Source: Ariolimax columbianus
Lineage: Eukaryota > Mollusca > Gastropoda > Stylommatophora > Arionidae
DNA: 64,000 nt
Direction: 5' to 3'
Assembly: GCA_036924085.1 (NCBI GenBank)
Contig: JAVGWX010000005.1
Coordinates: forward strand, 78,404,047-78,468,046
Positions 55,002 to 64,000 of the stretch are shown here, one piece after another (position 1 is the stretch's first letter; each line of letters opens with the position of its first letter). Below the pieces are notes generated by a model. It searched no databases and had not been told where the DNA came from. It worked only from the letters and a program-made list of their open reading frames with translations. The translations under genes and the position numbers were made by a program.

Positions 55002-55209
55002 GTTCTATCATCCGTAATCCTGGTATTGAAACGCACATAATTTGTGTTTGCTGCCAGATAGGTAGCCAGCCATATGTTGTTTTTTAAGTTCATTTCAGTC
55101 TTTTACCAAGGAGAACCGTTTTCAACCAAAGGCTTTTTTTTTCGGGCCATCTTTTCATCTCATTTGTTGGCGTTTGTAGTTGTAGGGCCACCATCACTTT
55201 TTTTGTCCA

Positions 55210-55325
55210 TCTGTTATAAGACACACACTACATACACGCACTACAAACACAAACTACACACGCGCACTACATACACACACTACACACACGCACTACACAC
55301 ACGCAATACATACACGAACCATCTT
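55210..55325. repeat. Low-complexity CA/ACTACA tandem repeat
   Basis: Units such as CACTACATACACGCACTACA repeat about eight times. Confidence 0.9.
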
Positions 55326-55924
55326 AATTGTTATCAACAACGTCGTATCTATGACAATACTAAAGAGAGTTTGACGTCTTATTTCGGTGTTTTGAATTCG
55401 GCCACGTAAGAAGAAAGACTGTCAGTGTTCTTCGCTTTCTTGTCCTTTGAGCAACTTGGAGCTTCTCGGCATCAGCTTCACGTAGGTTCCTTGTCTCGCA
55501 GTCATAAATCAATGCTGTTGAAGATATGAACCCTTGCTTTGTCGTTTCTCATCTTCTGAAGTATGATGGGATTGAAGTTGAACCATCCTGCATCTCTCCT
55601 TCACAAAATATCACAATTTATTAAATGGGTGTTCGTAATTTCTTGGTTCATGTAAATGTACAAATTCTTATTTTTTATTGGATATTTGGATTATAGGATA
55701 TTTTATCCTAGTTGCAGTTTCCGTTGTGGGCAAAACGTATTCAGTATATACTGGGTTTTCGCTACGGCTTCACTTCGCTTTGTCGTTAATTCTGAAAATG
55801 ATGTCGTTGTTTACAGCGATCCTGCAACACCTGCACCTTTCGGATTAACACATCCGGTTTCAGCACGGTATATGTTTTAGAAGCCGCATTTGTATTCTAT
55901 CTTTGATCCGTATTCGCTAAATCA

Positions 55925-57000
55925 GACGTCAACACAAAGAAAACGAGAGTAATATGTCTACCTGCCTACAGGAAGCGTTTCCAGGAACCAAATATCACTG
56001 TATATGACCGATATCTCCAAGCAGTTGGTAGCTTTACCTAGCTAGTAAATTGTCCATTGTCCCTGGAGAAGAACTGTTTTGTGACGTAAGTTCCGGTCTT
56101 GTTCTAACGTGGTATCTGGACCATAGGTATCCATGTTTTTAAACTCTTTACCCTCGTAAGAAAACCTCATATTGACTATTGAGGTCAACAACAGGAATTC
56201 CGAGGCAAGTGCTGCTTTTGGAAGACTACGAACGAATGTTTGGAACCGACACGGGATCAGTTTTGACACCACGATCAAGGTATGTGGTGCTGTGTTTCTA
56301 ACCTCCCTTCTATACGCCTGCGAAACGAAACAAGGACAGGGATCAAGATGCTGCAGCGGTCAGCGACCCATAGCTGACTGCTAGCGTCAGGGCCAGCGAA
56401 CCATAGCTGCCAAGACCCTTCTACACCTCCTGGATAACAGGCTGCAGCAGGGCAAACTGGCTAAGGAGAAGGGATCGAAGAGGGAATGCTAACCCGGTAC
56501 TCAAAAAATGCTTGCTGAAGTCGAATGTTTTGGACCGAAAGGTGCAAATATCGCAGCCAAGCTGTAAACTACGACACAACGCATTCCGTTCTCTGGACTA
56601 CATTCTGCTTCTTAAGCTCTTTCAGGGTTTGGTAGTAGGAGATTGAGAACGAAGAAGAAGAAGAAGAAGAAACAAGGACAGTGTATAGCTGACATGACGG
56701 GAAATGTAACCATTTCCACGTAAATTGTCTCCGCAGGCTGCTTAGAATCATCTATGAAGATAAAGTACATCAGCATGTCAAGGCTCTCGAACATCTACAC
56801 GCGGCTGCAGAGAGTTCAAATCAGATAGCTAGGCATGTTGCTCACAGAAGCAGCTGCTATACATTCAGCACAGAACAGGCAAGAGATGATAAAGGGCAGA
56901 TGAAACGATACATAGACTTATTGAAAGTGTCTTCAAACAGTTTCAACATTGGTGTCACTTCCTGGAGCGTGTCGCCTAGTAGACAGTGAGCTGGCTTTCT
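55925..57000 (+). mobile_element. LINE-I-type fragment, split by SINE S1
   Basis: The plus strand reads RKRFQEPNITVYDRYLQAVG near 55970 and RNSEASAAFGRLRTNVWNRH near 56190, then LLYACET near 56310. After the SINE come NHFHVNCLRRLLRIIYEDKV near 56710 and a degraded C-terminus. It is the same LINE group as 42755-43385 but highly decayed. Confidence 0.7.
56340..56665 (+). repeat. SINE S1, long form, with 13-bp target-site duplication
   Basis: A 326-bp insertion begins GGATCAAGATGCTGCAGCGG and ends GAGAACGAAGAAGAAGAAG. Flanked by GAAACAAGGACAG at 56327-56339 and 56666-56678. It interrupts the LINE-I fragment exactly after YACET. Confidence 0.95.
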
Positions 57001-57579
57001 AAGATTGGGATTACACCGTGCCAGGGTTCGAAATCACGGACGGACATAACGAAAATCCGGGTGGGGTTTGTTCCTGGTACGACCGCTCCTCCAGTCGACA
57101 AAGTTGTAAATTGGTACCTGACGTATGAGTTGGAGAAGGTATAAACAGCAAGGATGGGAACTGGCCACCCCAGGCGTAGTCTATTTAGAGTTATCTTCAT
57201 CCCCGACGGCAATTTTTGCATGGGACCTACCTTTACCTTACACGGGGAATGTTTGCACATATCCGCTCCATCTGGCAAACTACTATAGCACAAAGTGCTC
57301 ATATATTGCTGAGCAACACATAATCACTGAGACTCAGAAAGCGTAGTGTCCGAAAGCACAGAATGTGAAACAGGCCAACTACCGAACCCACATACGCGTA
57401 TCCCACGTAGGGTAAGGTCTGTCTCGTCAGAATAGGCCTTTACAACCATGTACCACATCACTGCACTCGTTTGTTGCTGTTGCCTTCTTCGTTTACGATT
57501 GGCACTTACGGCACTATTATGTTATTATGAGATCTTGTGCCAGCTGCGTGAAAATTTACATGTTGGTGTGAATGTCGTC

Positions 57580-57926
57580 GTCTTCTTCTTCTTCTGCGTT
57601 CGTTCTCAATCTCCCGCTACCAAACCCTGAAAGGGCTTAAGTAGCAGAATGTAATTCAGAGAACGTAGTTTACAACTTGACTGCAATATTTGCACTTTTC
57701 GGTCCAACACATCCGACTTCAGCAAGCATTTTTTAGTACCGGGTTAGCATTCCTTCTTCGATCCCTTCTCCTTAGCCAGTCTGCCCTGCTGCAGCCTGTT
57801 ATCCAGGATCACCGCGTGGAGGTGTAGAAGGGTCTTGGCAGCTCTGGTTCGCTGGCCCTGATGCTAGCAGTCAGCTATGGGTCGCTGACTACTGCAGCTC
57901 ATGCGCTGCTCAGCGTCTTGATACCC
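57580..57926 (-). repeat. SINE S1, long form, full length, with 10-bp target-site duplication
   Basis: The minus strand begins GGGTATCAAGACGCTGAGCA and ends GAACGCAGAAGAAGAAG. It is the most complete copy (347 bp). Flanked by GAATGTCGTC at 57570-57579 and 57927-57936. Confidence 0.95.
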
Positions 57927-57959
57927 GAATGTCGTCTGAGTTTGTATTTGTTAACAAAC

Positions 57960-57960
<1 letters not shown>

Positions 57961-58009
<49 letters not shown>
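57961..58009. repeat. (GA)n microsatellite
   Basis: About 24 GA units next to the S1 insertion. The Arg-Glu repeat frames here are artefacts. Confidence 0.98.
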
Positions 58010-58010
<1 letters not shown>

Positions 58011-58019
58011 AAACCAGTA

Positions 58020-59719
58020 AAACTCACAACACGAATCGAATCGTATTTGGTGCATTTTTTTTTTTTTGCTTAAATGTTTGCCTCACTAGTTTCTACTGGC
58101 GGAGGCGCGCCATTTTCCACCCCAGACCGTAGTCAATTGGGCGATATCAGGACGCATAAACCAGTGCTTGGATGAATGTGTGCGTCTGTATGTACCTATG
58201 CTAGGTTTGTGCACCCTCAGAAGCTAGCCCAACCAAAGTGCAATGGAAGGGCTTTACCACGAGGGCGCTTGTGAAAGTTGTGCAAGGGTGTGACTGTAGG
58301 ACAGAGTCAAATGTAACAGAGTGAGGTGAGAAGAGAGTGCACAGACCCTTCCAGTAAAGCATCTCAGTTATAAATAGTAATCAACTAGCCGCAAAAATAA
58401 CTCGATTACAAAGCATGTGTTCGATTACTGCAATGAGCGAATGAATCTTTCCTGAAAAGGAAACTGAAAGTTCATTGAAATTTTTCAACATAATGATGTG
58501 TCCTACATACCTGGTGGCATAGACCAGTGGTTGTCAGAGGGGCGTGAGGGTTTCGTCCCTCTGGGAGGCAAGATTGCGTAGGGGAGGCAAGGAGACATTC
58601 GAATGTGGTCTTTTCCGAGCATATGTTGTTTACTTATTTATTTAGGACTAGCCAGTGAAATTCCTCCCTTGCTTCAAGCGCTTCTATCTCTCTTGCCGAG
58701 GCCAAGTTGCGTGTACGACGCGCTTTATTCCCGAGGCAACCGCATGCATCCACGTCTTTCCTTCTCGAGGTCAGGTTACGTGTAGGCGCTTTATTTCAGA
58801 GGCAACCGCAAACAGCAGATAAGAAATTGTTTTAAGATTAATGTTAGGTGACTTTAAACCAGACATTGGGAAACTGGTAATGGTATCACTTCATCAAGTT
58901 CATCTATTGCATTCAAAATGGACATAATAGTCAAGGTACTCTACATAGTTACTAAATGTGGTAACTAATATTCTTGCTAAATGACTATTAGACTTTCAAA
59001 AGATGATTCCACTGGATCAAGGTCATCAATTGTTAATTAAACAGAGGATTTGGAATAAATGCTAAATTACTTGTGACTGTTTTGAATTGTGTCGCTATTA
59101 CCTTCCTTAATAGGCCATTGGAAACCAATATTCTGAATAATGAATAACGATTATTATAGTGTTAGATACGGGACACTGGGTTTACGTTTGTGCAACCAAA
59201 GAGACTGTGACCCTAAAAAATGTTGCTAACCACTGGTGTAACCTTCAATTCATTTTACAATACGTGTCTTTGTGGGATTTTCCCGTATGACGTCAGGCGA
59301 ATATTTTTTCTTCTTCATTTTTGACGCCCTTTCTCCCCTCGTCACAACACCCGGGAATTTTCCCTCTCTATTCATCGTGACATCACCCCCCCCCCCCCCT
59401 TATTTTGTTTTAGAAATGTTTGCATCTTCCCTCTTCTTGTTCGTCATGTTTTTTTGTTTTTTTCATTGATTATGTCCAATACGCGAAGACAAGTTATCTG
59501 GATAAAGGTTGCCGTAGTGGAGAGTTAGTACTTCGAGGCTCACAATCTAACTGGGTGTGGAGGTTCATCGTGGGCCAGTGCTCAATACTCAGTTGCCTAA
59601 ACATATATCAGTCTTCTATATGTTTGGCTGTCTGTACTACTTGTCCTCAAGTACGTATGGACCAATTTTAGTCTGTGTAAGTGGCTATTCAAGTATGTAT
59701 TGATGATACGGCCAATTTT
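58020..59719. other. Unassigned DNA with one local duplication
   Basis: No gene recognised. Near 58690-58810 a block of about 60 bp is duplicated (CGCTTTATTYCNGAGGCAAC with a preceding CGAGGYCARGTTRCGTGTA). The rest shows no supported feature. Confidence 0.5.
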
Positions 59720-59731
59720 AGTACGTGTAAG

Positions 59732-59891
59732 TCTGCCGAAGACGGATGTGTCGGACCGAAAGGTGCAAATTTCGCAGTCAAGCTGTAAACTAGCGACACA
59801 ACACATTCCGTTCTCCGAACTACATCCTACTACTTGCAAAGCCCTGTTCAGGGCTTGGTAGCGGGAGACTGAGAACGAACGCAGAAGAAGA
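59732..59891 (+). repeat. SINE S1, short form, with 12-bp target-site duplication
   Basis: A 160-bp insertion begins TCTGCCGAAGACGGATGTGT and ends GAACGCAGAAGAAGAAG. Flanked by AGTACGTGTAAG at 59720-59731 and 59892-59903. Confidence 0.96.
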
Positions 59892-59903
59892 AGTACGTGT
59901 AAG

Positions 59904-60750
59904 AGACTATTAAATCTGTTGTGTATTTATTTCACGCTGAACAGTGCTCACCTGCTCCGCACGATAAAGGCAATACTATTTGTCTTCCGTTTGATAGAGT
60001 TGCCTTATGACTTAGAAGGTGATTGTTTGTTCTTTGTGTCCTCGTGTTGCTCCCTCTTTTTCTAACTTGTCTGCTCTCGTTTTCTTGTAGGCAACATTGT
60101 GATGGTATCAACTGGTGCACTACCCTTCTTTTAGTTTTTACCCCTATCAAAATCCAAAGTCCCCACTCTGGGCGTACTTATGTTGTTGTTGTTTAATGCC
60201 CACAATGAGTAAGTTTACTCTTTTGTGCCCCCTGAAAAGGACGTTAAGTGGCGGGTTGAAGTAGCTTTCCTCATATCCCGAGCATGATGATGATGATGAA
60301 GGTGGACCAGGGTAATCCAGGCGGGTGTGCTATGCTTGGCTTCATCTGCGTGTCGCTCACTACTACGGAGATCATGTCGATTCCTCGTTAGCCAGGCTGC
60401 CATGAAAGCAGCCCGTTTCCAGGGAGGGCTACTAGGAAACCAAGGTGAGGGTCTTGGCCAGTATGTTTTGCCTGACCCTGACTAACATGTCTGATCAGTA
60501 TATTTTGCCTGACCAGATGTTAGTCTTCCTCCCCAGCCAGATGTAATAAGAAGCATGGTATTATGGCTAAAGAGACAGAACAGCCAATATAGCTTGAGAT
60601 TAATGAGAGCCATTGGTGATGGATAGAACAAACGCCAATGAAAAGAAAATATAACCAGATGTGCACAGGATTGGAACTATCAGGAGAGGAGAAAAGTGGG
60701 AGATCAAACAAAGAACACTTAGCAAAGTACAGTGGCAGAGGAAGATTATT
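59904..60750. other. Unassigned intergenic DNA
   Basis: No supported gene. A GC-richer stretch around 60220-60430 with a GAT microsatellite may be an unrecognised repeat. Confidence 0.4.
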
Positions 60751-60756
60751 TATTGA

Positions 60757-61066
60757 AGTATGATGGACAAGTTCACAGCCTCAAATAGTTATCAGTGGAC
60801 AGTGACTGAGGCTACTGGAATATGAAGGACAAGATCACAGCCTCAAATAGTTATCAGTGGACAGTGACTGAGGCTACTGGAATAAGATGGACAGGATCAC
60901 AGCCTCAAATAGTCATCAGTGGACAGTGACTGAGGCTACTGGAATAAGATGGACAGGATCACAGCCTCAAATAGTCATCAGTGGACAGTGACTGAGGCTA
61001 CTGGAATAAGATGGACAGGATCACAGCCTCAAATAGTCATCAGTGGACAGTGACTGAGGCTACTGG
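60757..61066. repeat. 62-bp tandem repeat, five units
   Basis: Units share GATCACAGCCTCAAATAGT, CATCAGTGGACAGTGACTGA and GGCTACTGGAATAAGATGGA. The last three are almost identical. An S1 body relic (GAAAGGCACAGATATCGCAA) follows at 61072. Confidence 0.95.
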
Positions 61067-61288
61067 AGTATGAAAGGCACAGATATCGCAACCTTGCTGT
61101 AAACTATGACAACATCACAAATGTCCTTTTTCAGGACAAACTCCAAAGAAGAACAACATTTCTGATCTTCTTTAATAAAGCAAAGACATGGTTGAAGAGG
61201 AGATGGGGTTAGTCATTCATCTATGAAGGAAGAAATGTTAAAATAGATAAAACAACAATTCAAATATACCAAACTGAATTCTTTGTTC

Positions 61289-61670
61289 GATACTAGTATG
61301 ACGTACGAAGAGTCAAAACGGCTTATCAAAGCCAGATACATGACCAAATGGTAAACCGAACATACTGGTTACACCAAAAACGATGCCTATTACCAGTTGA
61401 ACAGAAGAGAGCAGGTCGTTGTCTTCAGACTTCGCACTGGCCACAATAGACTGAGGTACCACCTATTCAACAAATTAAAGATAGGTGGTACCGACGAATG
61501 CCCGTGCGGTACTGGTAAAATGACCGCTGAACATCTGCTGCAGAACTGCCCGACATACGAGTGGAACTGCAAGACAAGCTCTATGGCAGTGTCGACAGCC
61601 TCAGGATGACCGCCGCTTTTTTCTAAAAAATAATGGTTACTGTCTGACTGCGTACGAAGAAGAAGAAGAA
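61289..61670 (+). mobile_element. LINE-C copy 4, 5'-truncated, with 13-bp target-site duplication
   Basis: It starts at ACTAGTATGACGTACGAAGA, within the ORF2 tail, and ends GCGTACGAAGAAGAAG. It contains a stop (TGGTAA near 61350) and a deletion of about 30 bp after NCPTYE. Flanked by GAATTCTTTGTTC at 61276-61288 and 61671-61683. Confidence 0.95.
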
Positions 61671-61928
61671 GAATTCTTTGTTCATGATTAATGTAGATTT
61701 TATTACTCTCTTAAATACATAGAATTGTGTTTATGGTGATAATTTGTCTGTTCCAAACAGCTTAACTTCAAACTCAACAAGAGAGGGATAAAAGGGATGA
61801 AACACATCATTCACGATAATGACATATTAGCAGATGGCAAATATGATGCAGAAATGGCTGGCTGCCAGTAATACCTTATCCCATTTTGGAAGAGTCAATG
61901 AATACACATTCTTCAAAGTGGAATATAG

Positions 61929-62534
61929 TTCAGTTCAGTTCATCCCGTAACCCATCAGGTCGTTGGGGCACACACGAAGACACTCCCAAAATCCCACGCC
62001 ATCCCTCTCTGTCTGTCGCTGTCTGACGTATCTCACCAGGACGAAGGCCTGACCACTCAGTGATGTTGTCCACCCATCTCTTCCTTGGACGTCCTCGCCC
62101 TCTCTGTCCCGGTACGGAACCAAAGAGTATCGAGTTAGTAATTCCGTTGGACCTCGCGACGTGCCCGCACCAGGTCATCTTTCGTCTTTTGATAGCTGTG
62201 AATAGATCTTCAAAAGGACCAATAGCGTCTTCAACTCTCTGACGTATTACTACGTTCGTGACACGATCTTTATATGTAACATTTAGGATTTTTCTATAGC
62301 ACCTCATTTCCATTGCATGTATATCTGCTGTAATGGTCCAGGTCTCGCAGGCATACAGAAATATTGATAGCACCAAAGAGCGCAATTAGTCTAACTTTTA
62401 TGCCGAGGACGAGCCGCTTGTCTTGCCATATAGGTTTCAGCCGAGTCAGCGCTGCTGTTGTTTGTGCTATTCTTGCAATTACCTCTGGCTTCGATCCCTC
62501 TTCACTGATCAACGATCCCAGATATTTTGAAACA
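61929..62534 (-). mobile_element. LINE-A 3' fragment with 8-bp target-site duplication
   Basis: The minus strand encodes SEEGSKPEVIARIAQTTAAL, YACETWTITADIHAMEMRCY, GHVARSNGITNSILFG and ends DELN, then the TGAAC tail. It is close to LINE-A at 2890-6189. Flanked by GAATATAG at 61921-61928 and 62535-62542. The frame is open for 151 codons. Confidence 0.92.
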
Positions 62535-62549
62535 GAATATAGGTTGCCT

Positions 62550-62645
62550 TGTTAATGATGAAAGGATACAAGATGCCTTGTTGGCGATGAAAGGATACAA
62601 GATGCCTTGTTGGTTATAAAAGAATATAGGATGCCTTGTTGGAAA
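62550..62645. repeat. About 31-bp tandem repeat, three units
   Basis: GATGCCTTGTTGG and AAAGGATACAA recur three times with small changes. Confidence 0.85.
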
Positions 62646-62929
62646 GAAAAGAAATAAGTAAGTCTTGCAGAAATTAGAGTGCAAAGAGAATTGATGAATG
62701 AAATCAGAGTCAGACAGTTAAGATATTTTGGTTAAATAAAAAGATAAAATACCTTTCTGAAAACAATACTGGAAGTAAAGGTTTAGGACAAATGTGCCGG
62801 AGGTAAATATGCTATAAGTGAGAAGATGACATTACATTAAAAGATGGACAGGGAAAAGCCTGGCAAATTGTAACATCAAAGCAAGAGGAAGAGGACATTA
62901 GAGATCCATTACAGTCAACCTTTGATGTA

Positions 62930-63075
62930 GACATGGTACATGTACTGAACTGATCAGCCGACCTTCAATGTGGAGATGGCACCTGTATTGAACTGATCAG
63001 CCGATCTTCAATGTGGATATGACACTAGAACTGATCAGTCAACCTTTGTGGAGATGGCATCTAAACTGAACTTGT
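62930..63075. repeat. About 43-bp repeat, three units, inverted relative to 44772-44890
   Basis: Units carry ACTGATCAGCCGACCTTCAA and TGTGGAGATGGCACCT, the reverse complement of the unit at 44.8 kb. Confidence 0.85.
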
Positions 63076-63424
63076 TGGTGATCAGAGAACAGGCCCACTG
63101 TCATCCACTATGACAAAAAGTCAATGAAATCCTAAAATGCTGACTGCTATTTTGTGTTACGTGTTTGAAACTTTATTGTACAAGATCTCAGCTTCTGTGA
63201 GCTGAGGTGGCCAGTACCACTTTTTGTTTACTGTTTTCAACTCTAATAAAAATTAAGTACTCATTTATAGCTAGGTAGGTAGACTGTAGCTAGTCTTGAC
63301 TGGGAAAGGTGTCTTGTCAGCTTTGCCATGAAAGACAAGAGTTCTAACTTCTCTGCCACCTTATAATGCATGTAGCAAAAGGTAACAATAGAGGGCTGTG
63401 CAGGACAACCTTATCAAGCACAAG

Positions 63425-64000
63425 AAAGTGATAGTCACCATCATGACTGACAAAGCACATAAATAAAATCATACAATCACTGATAAAGTACATAAATAAA
63501 GTCATACAGTCACCACCATTACTGACAAAGCACATAAATAAAATCATACAGTCACCACCATCGCTGACAAAGCACATAAATAAAATCATACAGTCACCAC
63601 CATCACTGACAAAGCACACAAATAAAATCATACAGTCACCATCATGACTGACAAAGCACATAAATAAAATCATATAGTCACCACCATCACTGACAAAGCA
63701 CACAAATAAAATCATACAGTCACCATCATGACTGCCAAAGTACACAAATAAAATCATAGTCACCACCATCACTGACAAAGCACATAAATAAAATCATACA
63801 GTCACCACCATCGCTGACAAAGCACATACAGTGATAGAGTCAACACCATTACTGACAAAGCACATTAAGTGATACCGTCACCACCATTACTTATAAAGCA
63901 CATCAAGTGATACCGTCACCACCATCACTTACAAAGCACATCAAGTGATACAGACACTACTATCACTGACAGAGCCCTTAAAGTGATACAATCACCACCA
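63425..64000. repeat. 42-bp satellite, continues beyond window end
   Basis: About 13 units of 42 bp or shorter share CACCACCATCACTGACAAAG and CACATAAATAAAATCATACA. Later units (from about 63810) are shorter and lose the AAATAAAATC part. The minus strand has a 14-residue repeat frame (CFVSDGGDCMILFM) caused by the unit length. I do not regard it as a gene. Confidence 0.95.

Noticed and set aside
57861..58132. Arg-Glu repeat ORFs
   Set aside because: Translation of the (GA)n microsatellite.
63344..63778. 144-residue minus-strand ORF with 14-residue repeats
   Set aside because: Entirely produced by the 42-bp satellite unit length. No other gene evidence.

Overview
This is 64 kb of animal nuclear DNA. 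It is AT-rich, its genes are split by GT-AG introns, and it is crowded with degenerate non-LTR retrotransposons (LINEs), tRNA-derived SINEs, a mariner relic and satellites. Gene content and the SINE/LINE mix fit a lophotrochozoan, most likely a mollusc and perhaps a gastropod. That placement is inference. No rRNA, CRISPR, operon or prokaryotic feature is present.

Three host genes can be built, all on the minus strand. (1) 18026-12977: a complete three-exon GFOD1/GFOD2-type gene (Gfo/Idh/MocA oxidoreductase fold), 395 aa, whose catalytic-lysine motif is lost. (2) About 51910-49679: a gene for an unrecognised coiled-coil protein with a twofold internal duplication, preceded by a TATA box and a noncoding first exon. 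(3) 49091-32093: at least seven phase-compatible exons of a macro-domain protein with a novel-looking C-terminus. Its introns hold most of the repeats between 32 and 49 kb.

Layout: 1-2.9 kb is mostly unannotatable, with one SINE. 2.9-6.2 kb is a nearly full-length dead RTE-type LINE. 7-9.5 kb is LINE-B interrupted by antisense LINE-F. 10.7 kb is a SINE and 11.3-12.6 kb a mariner. 13-18 kb is GFOD, with LINE-G, LINE-D and SINEs in intron 1. 19.5-27.5 kb is a graveyard of nested LINEs. 27.6-31.3 kb holds a SINE and an RNase H-bearing LINE-C. 32-49 kb is the macro gene, including a 1.9-kb 41-bp satellite. 49.5-52 kb is the coiled-coil gene. 52.7-62.6 kb holds minisatellites, SINEs and LINE fragments. 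63.4-64 kb is a 42-bp satellite running off the end.

The most coherent new signal is a retroposition network. LINE-C and SINE families S1 and S2 share a 3' terminal motif (ACGCA followed by GAA or A repeats), and ten clean insertions in this window carry 10-14 bp target-site duplications. S1 and S2 also share a central domain. This suggests LINE-C mobilises both SINEs.
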